From the NCBI GenBank assembly GCA_020354625.1, contig CP070651.1, positions 1,948,817 to 1,999,220 of the forward strand: a DNA stretch of 50,404 nt, written 5' to 3'. This document shows, in pieces, positions 40,648 to 49,086 of the stretch. Source of the DNA: Trueperaceae bacterium (GTDB lineage: Bacteria > Deinococcota > Deinococci > Deinococcales > Trueperaceae). Both the position numbers and the translations under genes were made by a program. The notes under the pieces were generated by a model. That model searched no databases. It saw only the letters and a list, made by a program, of their open reading frames with translations, and was not told the origin of the DNA. Numbering within the stretch: the first letter of the stretch is position 1; every line of letters starts with the position of its first letter.

Positions 40648-41561
40648 CCACGCCCGCTCTAGCCGCACTCTTTCCTGGGCAGGGCTCACAGAAGGTCGGC
40701 ATGGCTTTTGAGCTCTACCGAGCGAGTGCAGCCGCCAAGGACGTTCTCGATGAGGCCGAGCGGACGATACCGGGTCTCCTCGATATCATGTGGCAAGGCC
40801 CCGCCGAGGTTCTCCAACTCACGGTCAACCAACAGCCTGCGCTCGTTGCAGCCGGCGCGGCAGCGTTCGCAGCCTACCTCGAAGCGGGGGGGGATGAACC
40901 CCGGTTTGGAGCCGGTCACAGCCTGGGTGAGATCACAGCCCACGTGGCAGCTCGGTCGTTATCCCTTTCAGATGCCCTGAAGCTCGTACGCCATCGCGGA
41001 ACGTACATGCAAGAAGCGGTGCCACCCGGACAAGGGGCGATGGCGGCCGTACTCAAAACCGACAGGGCACATGTCGAACGCATCTGCCTCGAGACCGAGG
41101 GAATCGTCGAGATCGCCAATCTCAACGCCCCCGAACAGACTGTTATCTCGGGTGAGGCCGGTGCTGTGGCCGTTGCCAGCGAGCAGCTCGCCTCGGAAGG
41201 TGCACGAGTTGTGGCGCTCGATGTCTCGGCCCCTTTCCACTGCAGTCTTATGCGACCGGCTGGCGAGCGCCTCGCCGACCGGCTTCGGGGAATACGCTTC
41301 CGGGAACCCTCTTTCGATATCGTCACGAATGTGACGGCCGATATCTTGGGTTCGATCGAAGACGCAGCCGATCTGCTCGAGGCACAGGTCACGGCTCCGG
41401 TACGCTGGGTAGAATCGATCGAGCGGCTACAGGCGCTGGGAGCCGAACGCTTTCTCGAGTTCGGCTCCGGCAAAGTGTTGAGTGGGCTGGTAAAGCGCAT
41501 TCTCAACAATGCCGAGGCACGAGCTATCACTGACATGAAGACCTTGCAGGAGGCTCTATGA
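40644..41561 (+). CDS. fabD: Malonyl-CoA:ACP transacylase
   Basis: FabD loads malonyl groups from CoA to acyl carrier protein. The 305-residue protein has LFPGQGSQKVGM at the N-terminus, the nucleophile Ser93 in GAGHSLGEITAHVAA, and the histidine in SAPFHCSLMRPA. GTG at 40644 is chosen because it overlaps the fabH stop by four bases and the family N-terminus begins there; GGGTGGGG precedes it. Its stop overlaps the fabG ATG (ATGA). Confidence 0.96.
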   Translation: MTTPALAALFPGQGSQKVGMAFELYRASAAAKDVLDEAERTIPGLLDIMWQGPAEVLQLTVNQQPALVAAGAAAFAAYLEAGGDEPRFGAGHSLGEITAHVAARSLSLSDALKLVRHRGTYMQEAVPPGQGAMAAVLKTDRAHVERICLETEGIVEIANLNAPEQTVISGEAGAVAVASEQLASEGARVVALDVSAPFHCSLMRPAGERLADRLRGIRFREPSFDIVTNVTADILGSIEDAADLLEAQVTAPVRWVESIERLQALGAERFLEFGSGKVLSGLVKRILNNAEARAITDMKTLQEAL

Positions 41562-42292
41562 GAGCAGTTCTGGTAACCGGTTCAAGCCGTGGGTTGGGAA
41601 GGGCGATGGCGCTGGAATTCGGATCTAGAGGCTACAGGGTGGCTGTGCACTACGCCCGATCCGAAACGGCTGCCCAAGAGGTGGCAGAAATCATTCGTGG
41701 TGCCGGCGGGGAAGCGAGTGTGTTCGGCGCCGATGTGTCGCAACCCGATGACTGCCAGCAGCTCATCAAAGACGTCACCGGAGCGTTTGGTGAGCTCGAC
41801 GTGCTAGTCAACAATGCTGGGATCACCAGAGATACTCTAGCCTTGCGCATGAAAGCACCCGATTGGCAAAGCGTTCTCGACACCAACCTTTCGAGTGCCT
41901 TCTACCTATCGAAAACGGCGCTCCGTGGCATGCTGCGCCGGGAGTTCGGGCGCATCATCAACATCTCTTCAGTGGTCGGTTTGATGGGCAACGCCGGACA
42001 AGCCAACTACGCCGCTGCCAAAGCTGGGCTCGTCGGTCTTACCAAGGCACTCGCCCGTGAATACGCCGGCAAAGGGGTGACCGTCAACGCCGTCGCACCC
42101 GGCTTTGTGGAGTCGGACCTGACCACCGGCTTGCCAGAAGACGTCAAGGCGACCTATCTAGCTCAGATCCCCATGGGGCGCTTCGGTGAGGCATCGGAGA
42201 TTGCCAAAGTGGTGGCCTTCCTCGCCAGTGAAGACGCGTCGTATGTTACCGGGCAGACGCTGATCGTCGACGGAGGACTACTGATGCCGTGA
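41558..42292 (+). CDS. fabG: 3-oxoacyl-ACP reductase
   Basis: FabG reduces beta-ketoacyl-ACP with NADPH. The 244-residue SDR has TGSSRGLGRA as cofactor loop, NNAGITRDTLALRM, the catalytic serine in INISSVVGLMGNAGQ, and Tyr151 and Lys155 in NYAAAKAGL. The C-terminal VTGQTLIVDGGLLMP is characteristic of FabG. It is translationally coupled to fabD. Confidence 0.96.
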   Translation: MRAVLVTGSSRGLGRAMALEFGSRGYRVAVHYARSETAAQEVAEIIRGAGGEASVFGADVSQPDDCQQLIKDVTGAFGELDVLVNNAGITRDTLALRMKAPDWQSVLDTNLSSAFYLSKTALRGMLRREFGRIINISSVVGLMGNAGQANYAAAKAGLVGLTKALAREYAGKGVTVNAVAPGFVESDLTTGLPEDVKATYLAQIPMGRFGEASEIAKVVAFLASEDASYVTGQTLIVDGGLLMP

Positions 42293-42330
42293 GATGTGGC
42301 CAAACACTTATGCTCACCAGTCAAAGAACG

Positions 42331-42339
42331 TGTTAGAAT
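42331..42339 (+). promoter_or_regulatory. Extended -10 promoter upstream of acpP
   Basis: TGTTAGAAT is an extended -10 element (TGn-TAGAAT) located about 40 nt before the acpP start. The -35 region (TGCTCA at 17 bp) is a poor match, as is common for extended -10 promoters. It would allow acyl carrier protein to be made in excess of the upstream enzymes. Confidence 0.5.
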
Positions 42340-42379
42340 CGCATGACTTTTGGAAATCAGGACCGTTAAGGAGGAGATG

Positions 42380-42616
42380 ATGGACGAGCAAGAGGTCTTT
42401 GAAAAGATTCGGGAAGTTGTAGCCGACAAGTTGGATGCCGACCCCGAAAACATTACTGAAGACGCCTCATTTGTCGATGATTTGGGTGCAGATTCCCTCG
42501 ACGTCGTCGAGCTAATCATGGGGCTCGAGGACGAGTTTGGCATCGAGATCAGCGACGAGGAAGCTGAAAACATCCGAACTATCGGAGATGCGGTCTCATT
42601 CATTTCCAAAAGTTAG
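42380..42616 (+). CDS. acpP: Acyl carrier protein
   Basis: The 78-residue acidic protein carries the phosphopantetheine attachment serine Ser39 in the invariant [10 protein letters not shown] motif, followed by [16 protein letters not shown]. It shuttles growing acyl chains between the Fab enzymes encoded around it. Of two adjacent ATG codons, 42380 lies at the better distance (5 nt) from TAAGGAGG. Confidence 0.97.
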   Translation: MDEQEVFEKIREVVADKLDADPENITEDASFVDDLGADSLDVVELIMGLEDEFGIEISDEEAENIRTIGDAVSFISKS

Positions 42617-42757
42617 TTCCCTCAACATCATCGACTGTTGACAAGCTCGCCGGTTTTGGACGTGAAGGGTGTTTACGGGGGCGCTTAGCGCTTTCAAGAA
42701 CACCGAGGTCTCTGTTTTCTGGTGTTACTGCTTCTACAGGCACCATTTAGCTAACAT

Positions 42758-43987
42758 ATGAAACGAGTTGTTGTAACAGGCGTCGGCCCGGTCACCCCGA
42801 TCGGGATTGGGGCGCAGGCTTATCTAACGGCCCAGCAAGAGGCCAAAAACGGTATCCGCAAGATCTCTCACTTCGATGCCGGCAACCTGAGCGCGCAGAT
42901 CGCAGGTGAGACCGATGTGGAAATTCTCGATTATATCGGCCGGAAGGAGGCGAGGCGGCTCGACCGCTTTGCTCAATTTGCGCTGATCGGCACCGAATTG
43001 GCGCTCGAAGACGCGGGCCTCGACCAGGAGGATGTCTCTGGCGAGCACACGGGTACCTGCATCGGCACCGGTATCGGTGGACTGACCACCTGGCAAGAGC
43101 ACACCCGAACCTTCTTCGACCGCAGCCCGATGCGCTCGAGTCCCTTTTTCATCCCCATGATGATCGCCAACATGGCTAGTGGCCACGTCGCGATGCGCTA
43201 TGGGCTGCTCGGCCCATGCAGCACGGTGGTCACGGCCTGCGCAAGCGGCTCGGGTGCGATCGGTGACGCCTACCGAATCATCCAACGCGGTGAAACGACG
43301 CTCATGATTGCAGGTGGAGCGGAGGCTTGCGTCTGTTTGATGGGCATCACCGGCTTCGCTGTCATGAAGGCACTCTCCACTCGCAACGACAGTCCCGAAA
43401 CGGCGAGCCGGCCCTTTTCGGCTTCCCGCGACGGCTTCGTAGCGGGCGAAGGTGCGGGGATCTTGGTGCTCGAAGAGTACGAACACGCCAAAGCCCGCGG
43501 CGCTCGCATCTATGCCGAGATCGTCGGGTACGCCACCAGCGCAGACGCACACCACATCACGGCTCCGGCACCAGGTGGCGCAGGTGCGGTGCGGTGTCTC
43601 AACTGGGCCCTGCAATCCGCCGGCATCTCTAGTGACAAAATCGGCTATATCAATGCCCACGGAACCAGTACCCCAGCCAACGATCTGACCGAGACCCTGG
43701 CGCTCAAGAACGTCTTTGGGGGTAAGGAGAACGTACCGCCGGTCTCCTCAACCAAATCGATGACCGGCCACCTTTTGGGCGCAGCCGGAGGCATCGAAGC
43801 GATCGCCACCGTGCAGGCGCTTCACAGCTGTGTGTTACCCCCTACCCGCAACTACATCGATCCGGATCCCGAGCTGGATCTGGATTACATCCCCAATGAA
43901 GCGCGCCAACAGCGCGTCGAGTACGCGCTCAGCACCAACTACGCCTTCGGTGGCCAGAACGCTGCTCTGGTGTTCAAGAGGATGTAA
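42758..43987 (+). CDS. fabF: Beta-ketoacyl-ACP synthase II
   Basis: FabF elongates acyl chains by condensing acyl-ACP with malonyl-ACP. The 409-residue protein starts MKRVVVTGVGPVTPIG and has the Cys-His-His triad: Cys161 in VVTACASGSGAIGD, His in NAHGTSTPANDLTE and His in KSMTGHLLGAAGG. The 141-bp gap after acpP lacks a ribosome-binding site near the ATG; a TTAGCT close to the start suggests another leaderless or short-leader transcript, but this is weak. Confidence 0.97.
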   Translation: MKRVVVTGVGPVTPIGIGAQAYLTAQQEAKNGIRKISHFDAGNLSAQIAGETDVEILDYIGRKEARRLDRFAQFALIGTELALEDAGLDQEDVSGEHTGTCIGTGIGGLTTWQEHTRTFFDRSPMRSSPFFIPMMIANMASGHVAMRYGLLGPCSTVVTACASGSGAIGDAYRIIQRGETTLMIAGGAEACVCLMGITGFAVMKALSTRNDSPETASRPFSASRDGFVAGEGAGILVLEEYEHAKARGARIYAEIVGYATSADAHHITAPAPGGAGAVRCLNWALQSAGISSDKIGYINAHGTSTPANDLTETLALKNVFGGKENVPPVSSTKSMTGHLLGAAGGIEAIATVQALHSCVLPPTRNYIDPDPELDLDYIPNEARQQRVEYALSTNYAFGGQNAALVFKRM

Positions 43988-44001
43988 CAGGACACACCGT
44001 A

Positions 44002-44793
44002 GTGAACCGAGACAGCTACACCGAGGCGAACCGAGTAACCTGGAACGAAACGGCGGGCATTCACGCCGGCGTGGAATTGCCAGGGCTCTTACGGAAATTT
44101 CGAGATCCTGAGTTCACGACCCTAGACACGATCGAGAAAGAGATCTTTTCCCGACTCGGTGTGGAGGGTAAAGTGGTCGCGCAACTCAGCTGTAACAACG
44201 GCCGCGAGCTCCTTTCGGTGAAGCGGCTGGGGGCAGGACGCTGTGTCGGCTTCGACATCTCAGATGCCTTTATCGCGCAAGGGCTGAAACTGGCCCAATC
44301 TGGCCAGATCGATGTCGAGTTTGTCTGTGCCGACGTGTACCAGATTCCCCAAACCTACGATGGCAACTTCGACATCGTCTATGTCACCATCGGCGCGCTG
44401 GGTTGGCTACCCGATTTAGATGGCTACTTTTCGGTGGTGGCTCGGCTGTTAAGACCTGGCGGGACCCTGTTTATCTACGAGATGCATCCGGTTCTCGATA
44501 TGTTTGACGCTGAAACCGGTCTGGAGATTGCACACTCCTACTTCAAATCCGAACCCTTTGAAAGCTCGGACGATCCTGACTACTACGACCCCAGCCAACG
44601 AATAAGCTCGACCTCGTATTGGTTTCATCACAAGCTATCCGACGTAATCGGTGGGTGTCTACAAAAGGGGCTCTCCCTCATCTCTTTCGAGGAATACGAC
44701 CACGATATCTCCATGGTGTATAGAGCCTTTGAGAAGCTCGAGCACAAGCCCCCGCTCTGCTACAGCCTGGTGGCGCGCAAAAATAACGACTAG
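44002..44793 (+). CDS. Class I SAM-dependent methyltransferase
   Basis: The 263-residue protein has a Rossmann methyltransferase fold: motif I region VVAQLSCNNGRELLSVKRLG, acidic loop VGFDISDAFI, VEFVCADVYQIP and LRPGGTLFIYEMHPVLDMFD. The N-terminus (YTEANRVTWNETAGIHA) matches a group of small-molecule methyltransferases of unknown substrate. Start is GTG at 44002, 14 bp after fabF, so it may be co-transcribed with the fatty acid genes. Its TAG stop lies inside the stem of the following terminator. Confidence 0.87.
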   Translation: MNRDSYTEANRVTWNETAGIHAGVELPGLLRKFRDPEFTTLDTIEKEIFSRLGVEGKVVAQLSCNNGRELLSVKRLGAGRCVGFDISDAFIAQGLKLAQSGQIDVEFVCADVYQIPQTYDGNFDIVYVTIGALGWLPDLDGYFSVVARLLRPGGTLFIYEMHPVLDMFDAETGLEIAHSYFKSEPFESSDDPDYYDPSQRISSTSYWFHHKLSDVIGGCLQKGLSLISFEEYDHDISMVYRAFEKLEHKPPLCYSLVARKNND

Positions 44794-44815
44794 CGGCTAA
44801 GTGCCGCTAGTCGTT
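44785..44815. terminator. Bidirectional intrinsic terminator overlapping a stop codon
   Basis: AACGACTAGCGGC and its exact complement form a 13-bp stem with a 5-nt loop. On the minus strand the stem is followed at once by ATTTTT, a good terminator for murJ; on the plus strand a T6 run lies 12 nt further on. The left arm contains the TAG stop of the methyltransferase gene (44791-44793), so the end of that gene is part of the terminator. Confidence 0.88.
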
Positions 44816-44849
44816 GACTGATCACCCTTTTTTCTTCACCAATAGAGTT

Positions 44850-46397
44850 CTACCCACGAATCCTTCCGAACAGTCTCCTGGCTTCGGTCACGCCGAGTAC
44901 CGTCCCAGCGCCGAGGTAGAGAGCTATGAGCAGCAATAGCCCGGTGAGCGCTTGGCCGAAAAACCCCCACCAGCCGGCCGGAAAGCCGATCGCTTGAAGC
45001 GAAAGCCAAACACCGACTGCGGCGAGACCCGCCACCAACCAGATGATCACCACATAGCGTAGAAAGGTCGCGAGGGCGAACCTTTCACGCGAGCGCACCA
45101 ACACAAGCAATACCAGACACTGGGACCAACCGACCACCACGGTCGCCCAAGACATGCCTACAATGCCGAAACGGAGCGCCAACTGCCAGTAGAGCAGTGC
45201 CTGAAGCCCCAAAAAGACCAGTATGACCGCGATCGGTATCCGAACCGCCTTCCGTACGTAAAAGGTGCGCACGAGCAAGTTGAAGACGCCGAGCGGGAAG
45301 ACCGCCAACCCCAACGGGGTGGTCGCGGCGACCGAAAGTCCGAGTCGAGCTTCATCGAGTCCTCTACCGACGAGAGAGAGGTAGTTGAACACCACGTGAA
45401 CCGCCGGCTCGGCGAGCAGCCAGAGGGCGAGACCCGCCGGTACGGTGAGGAAGGTGATGAGACGAAGGCCCTCGAGGAGGGTCAGCGGAAACTGTCCGGG
45501 ATCCCTCACAGCGTTGTCGCTAAGCCTCGAGTAGTACGCCAGGGCCGGTGAAATACTGAAAAGGCCGAGCGCCAAGCTGAGAAAGAGATCGGCATTGGAA
45601 AAAGCCGTCACGCTCCCTCTCTCGAGCGATGTCAGGACCCGGGAAGAGACCACATTGAGTACTTGGCGACCGCTGGTGGTGAGCGCAAACGGGACCATGA
45701 GCAGAAGGACCCCGGGGAGTGCCGGGTGCCATAAACCCGTGAGTCTTGGCAACAGCCCATACCTGGCCAAGGCCGGTAGTTGAACCAACACCTGCGCAGC
45801 GCCCCCCAATACGAAGGCGATCGCCAACGGGACAGCTTGCGCCGGAAACAGAACCATCAGCGTGACCGTGACGATATTGAGTGCCACCGGAGCCCAGGCT
45901 GGGGCCAAGAAGCGCTCCTCGGCGTTGAGAATACCCATGGCCAGAGCTGAAAAAGAGATCGCTGCCAGAAAAGGAAATACGATGCGGGTCAACGTGACGG
46001 TCAGCGCGACATCGACCGACTCTCGGTCGCTAATCAGCAATGTCACCACCCAGGGAGCGGTCCAGTAAGCGAGTAGAATCAGCAGGCCGTTCACCAGAAT
46101 AAGGAGCCCCAGAAGCGCTCCTGAAAGCCGCTTGGCATCGTCGCGATCAACAGATTTGTAGATCGGCACGAACGAATTGGTCAGGGCCCCTTCGGCCAGA
46201 AGCTCCCGAAACAGATTCGGCACCCGGTACGCCACCAGAAAGGCGTCGGTAATCTCCTTGGGAAAGAGTTGGTTGAGAAGGGAGTTTCGAAGCAGCCCCG
46301 TGGCGCGGCTCGCCAAGGTACCCACCATGAGCGTCACCGCTCCCCGTGCGCTCGAAGGCGCTCTCGTAGACGGCTTGCCTGGTTCCGGGGTCGCCAC
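44850..46397 (-). CDS. murJ: Lipid II flippase MurJ
   Basis: The 515-residue polytopic membrane protein is of the MurJ/MviN family, which moves lipid II across the cytoplasmic membrane for peptidoglycan synthesis. The N-terminal segment RATGLLRNSLLNQLFPKEITDAFLVAYRVPNLFRELLAEGALTNSFVPIY is diagnostic, and about 14 hydrophobic helices follow. Start is GTG at 46397 with a weak ribosome-binding site, 8 bp after the aminotransferase gene; a short proline- and serine-rich tail precedes the first helix. Confidence 0.96.
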   Translation of the reverse strand: MATPEPGKPSTRAPSSARGAVTLMVGTLASRATGLLRNSLLNQLFPKEITDAFLVAYRVPNLFRELLAEGALTNSFVPIYKSVDRDDAKRLSGALLGLLILVNGLLILLAYWTAPWVVTLLISDRESVDVALTVTLTRIVFPFLAAISFSALAMGILNAEERFLAPAWAPVALNIVTVTLMVLFPAQAVPLAIAFVLGGAAQVLVQLPALARYGLLPRLTGLWHPALPGVLLLMVPFALTTSGRQVLNVVSSRVLTSLERGSVTAFSNADLFLSLALGLFSISPALAYYSRLSDNAVRDPGQFPLTLLEGLRLITFLTVPAGLALWLLAEPAVHVVFNYLSLVGRGLDEARLGLSVAATTPLGLAVFPLGVFNLLVRTFYVRKAVRIPIAVILVFLGLQALLYWQLALRFGIVGMSWATVVVGWSQCLVLLVLVRSRERFALATFLRYVVIIWLVAGLAAVGVWLSLQAIGFPAGWWGFFGQALTGLLLLIALYLGAGTVLGVTEARRLFGRIRG

Positions 46398-46405
46398 TGG
46401 CTTGT

Positions 46406-47596
46406 CTAGATGCCCACTCTCACTCGTAGCCTCTCGAAGCGCCTGGCCACCTCGTCGAGCGTTTCATCTTTCTTGGGGAAGGCGAAACGCACCCTGCCCC
46501 GACCGAGGCTCGGATCGCTTCGGTAAAACGACGAACCCGGAACGGTGCCGATACCGATCTCATCGATCATCCAGTAGGTAAAGGCGTCGTCGTCGTCATC
46601 GATGCCGAGCGCCTCGGCGACCGGTCGAAAATCAGCTAAGGTGTAGTAAGCACCCTCGGGTATCGGGGCGACGAAACCAGACTCCTCTAAAATCTGCATC
46701 ATGCGCTGACGCCGCTCATCGTAGTAGCTAGTCAGCCAATCGTAGTAGTCCTTCCCGAGGCGCAGAGCGGTAACCGAAGCCTTCTGCAGCGGTGTCGGGG
46801 CACAGATCGTGGTGAAGTCGTGAATCTTCCTCAAAGCATCTGTGAGGTGCGCGGTGGCGAGGGCATAGCCGACGCGCCAGCCCGTGACCGAGTAGCTTTT
46901 GGACAGGCCGCTGATGGTGATGGTGCGCTCCATCATGCCCGGCAGGGTAGAGATGGGGATGTGCCTACGGCCATCGAAGACCATGTGCTCGTAAATTTCG
47001 TCGCTGATCGCGATCACGCCGAACTCCAGACAGAGATCGGCGATCTGTTGCAACTCCTCACGGCTGAACACGCGCCCGCTGGGGTTGTGGGGAGTATTGA
47101 AGATCACCGCCTTGACCTTCGGTTGGCGAAATGCCCGACGCAATTCGTCCGGATCGAAGGTAAAGTCAGGCGGGCGAATCGGTACCCACAGCGGTTCCGC
47201 CCCGGCGAACACCACCCCGGCATGATAGTTCTCGTGAGCGGGCTCTAAAATGACAACCTTATCACCACGGTCGACCAACCCGACCAGGGCACTAATCACC
47301 GCTTCGGTGACGCCACAGGTAACGGTCACCTCGGTATCGGGATCGGGCCTGAAACCGTAAAATGCCTCGGTCTTGTCGCTGATCGCTTCCCGAAGTTCAG
47401 CGAGTCCCCATGTCGGCGCATATTGGTTGTAGTTTTCAGAGAGTGCCTGCTGGGCAGCCTCGATCAACGCCCTAGGAGGATCGAAGTCGGGTGATCCCTG
47501 CCCCAGGTTGATCGCCCCCTTCTGAATAGCGTGCACGGTGATGCTGCGGATGACCGATTCGTAGAGGTTCTCAACGCGATGAGCAGCCTGAATCAT
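46406..47596 (-). CDS. Class I/II PLP aminotransferase
   Basis: The 396-residue protein has the type I fold: INLGQGSPDFDPPRALIEAA, YAPTWGLAELREAISDK, the cofactor motifs FNTPHNPSGRVFSREEL and ISDEIYEHMVFDG, and the Schiff-base lysine in ISGLSKSYSVTGWRVGYA near residue 235. It resembles kynurenine/methionine/aspartate-type aminotransferases (YbdL-like); the exact substrate is open. ATG at 47596 follows AGGAGGGAG closely, so the longer ORF start is rejected. It is upstream of murJ in one transcript. Confidence 0.92.
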   Translation of the reverse strand: MIQAAHRVENLYESVIRSITVHAIQKGAINLGQGSPDFDPPRALIEAAQQALSENYNQYAPTWGLAELREAISDKTEAFYGFRPDPDTEVTVTCGVTEAVISALVGLVDRGDKVVILEPAHENYHAGVVFAGAEPLWVPIRPPDFTFDPDELRRAFRQPKVKAVIFNTPHNPSGRVFSREELQQIADLCLEFGVIAISDEIYEHMVFDGRRHIPISTLPGMMERTITISGLSKSYSVTGWRVGYALATAHLTDALRKIHDFTTICAPTPLQKASVTALRLGKDYYDWLTSYYDERRQRMMQILEESGFVAPIPEGAYYTLADFRPVAEALGIDDDDDAFTYWMIDEIGIGTVPGSSFYRSDPSLGRGRVRFAFPKKDETLDEVARRFERLRVRVGI

Positions 47597-47769
47597 ACTG
47601 GCTCCCTCCTCCATTTTGCCTGGCCCACACCGAAAGCCGCCTGGCGTGAACATAAGGACTCTGTCTGAGCACCCTTCAGAATACGCTATCCGAACCGGCC
47701 GGGGAATGCAGTCTCACAACACCCACCGAAGGCACAGCTTGGCCGACCGAGAAAGCGGATTGGCTGAGC

Positions 47770-48156
47770 TTACGATTCAGAATCTGTCGCGGCGAGTTCT
47801 TCTCGGGTGAACCACTCCGCTACGGGAACGACCTCTTCAGCCGGGGGCGGCCCTGTATCTTTCCACTGTTCGACCATCTCCAGAGTCTTGAGGGGTTTCA
47901 CTTCCATGTCTCCCACACAGGTGACCTGACAAGAGAGGCGTACTCGATCGAGCAAGCCTTCCTGTAAAAGCTTGTCGTATTCGGCCCTGGTCATGTCCGC
48001 AGGTTCTCCGGAGACAAACTCCACCCTACACGTCGTACAGCTCGCCTTGCCCCCACAGCGATGGCCGATGTTGATTCCCAAAGATTCGATCGCCAAGACC
48101 AGGCGTTTTCCAGCCGGGAACTCAGCGCTCTTCCCCTCGACGGTCAGTTTTGGCAC
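47770..48156 (-). CDS. Plant-type 2Fe-2S ferredoxin
   Basis: The 128-residue protein has the plant-type 2Fe-2S ligand pattern C-x5-C-x2-C in HRCGGKASCTTCRV and the fourth cysteine in RVRLSCQVTC. The C-terminal tail after the cluster domain (WKDTGPPPAEEVVPVAEWFTREEL) is longer than usual. It is an electron carrier whose partner is not evident here. GTG at 48156 follows GGAGGAA, which excludes the longer start at 48207. Confidence 0.92.
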   Translation of the reverse strand: MPKLTVEGKSAEFPAGKRLVLAIESLGINIGHRCGGKASCTTCRVEFVSGEPADMTRAEYDKLLQEGLLDRVRLSCQVTCVGDMEVKPLKTLEMVEQWKDTGPPPAEEVVPVAEWFTREELAATDSES

Positions 48157-48287
48157 GATTCCTCCTAACGGCCGAGCACTCTCGGCCCCGACCATTGTAA
48201 CCAGCAATAAGAACGTCGCCGGAAAGTTGTGCAGGTGTACGCTTGTGAGATCGAACCGATCTCAACCCAAAGACGTCTGCCCCTTCA

Positions 48288-49040
48288 CTACGAAGGAATC
48301 GTCCTACCAGCAACATAGGCAGCACCGACGATTCCGGCCTCGTTGAGCAGCTCGGCCGCTACCACCGGTACGGTGACTTCGAGGTAGGGGAAAAATCTGG
48401 TGCTCTTCTTGCTCACGCCACCCCCGATGATGAACAGATCTGGCGAGAAGAGAAACTCGAGGTACTGCAGATACCGGTCGACGCGTTTAGCCCACTTTTT
48501 CCACCCGAGATCCGACTCTTTGCGAACTTTATCCGAGGCCCAGTCCTCCACCTCTCGGCCACCGAGTTCGAGGTGGCCGAGTTCGGTATTGGGCAACAGT
48601 TCGCCTTCTGTGAAAACGGCGCTGCCGATACCGGTTCCAAACGTCAGCATGAACACCACCCCATCGTGTTCCCGTCCCGCCCCGAACGCCATCTCAGCCA
48701 CGCCAGCAGCGTCCGCATCGTTCAGCACCTGGACGTTACAGCCGGTCGCTTTGGAAAACGATCCTGCGGCGTCGGCACCGATCCAGGAACTGTCGACATT
48801 GGCTGCGGTATGGGTTACCCCGTGACGCACGACCGCAGGAAAGGTGACACCGATCTTGCCCCGGTAGTCGAAGTGACTTCTGAGCTCTTCTACGACCTTG
48901 GTCACGGCTTGTGGGGTGGCTGGTTGCGGGGTGGGAATGCGATGGCGCTCCCCGATCAGCGTACCCTTTTCGACGTCTACCAGGGCCCCTTTGATACCGG
49001 ATCCTCCGATGTCGATGCCCAGAACAGGGTGGTTGACCAT
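48288..49040 (-). CDS. ppgK: Polyphosphate glucokinase (ROK family)
   Basis: The 250-residue protein resembles PpgK, which phosphorylates glucose with inorganic polyphosphate or ATP. It has the phosphate loop [16 protein letters not shown], the sugar-binding aspartate region [30 protein letters not shown] and the E-x-G-H segment [12 protein letters not shown]. It lacks the long zinc-binding cysteine cluster of typical ROK sugar kinases, as expected for PpgK. Start is ATG at 49040 with a -10-like TAAACT 7 nt upstream and no ribosome-binding site. Together with ppk1 near the left end, it allows stored polyphosphate to drive glucose phosphorylation. Confidence 0.93.
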   Translation of the reverse strand: MVNHPVLGIDIGGSGIKGALVDVEKGTLIGERHRIPTPQPATPQAVTKVVEELRSHFDYRGKIGVTFPAVVRHGVTHTAANVDSSWIGADAAGSFSKATGCNVQVLNDADAAGVAEMAFGAGREHDGVVFMLTFGTGIGSAVFTEGELLPNTELGHLELGGREVEDWASDKVRKESDLGWKKWAKRVDRYLQYLEFLFSPDLFIIGGGVSKKSTRFFPYLEVTVPVVAAELLNEAGIVGAAYVAGRTIPS

Positions 49041-49047
49041 AGCAAGG

Positions 49048-49053
49048 AGTTTA
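49048..49053 (-). promoter_or_regulatory. -10 box TAAACT for leaderless ppgK transcript
   Basis: On the minus strand TTAAACT ends 7 nt before the ppgK ATG and no Shine-Dalgarno sequence is present. The -10 sequence fits TAnnnT. The -35 area is not a clear match. Confidence 0.5.
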
Positions 49054-49086
49054 ACAGACAGCTGTTATCGGCCAGGATATCCCCAC

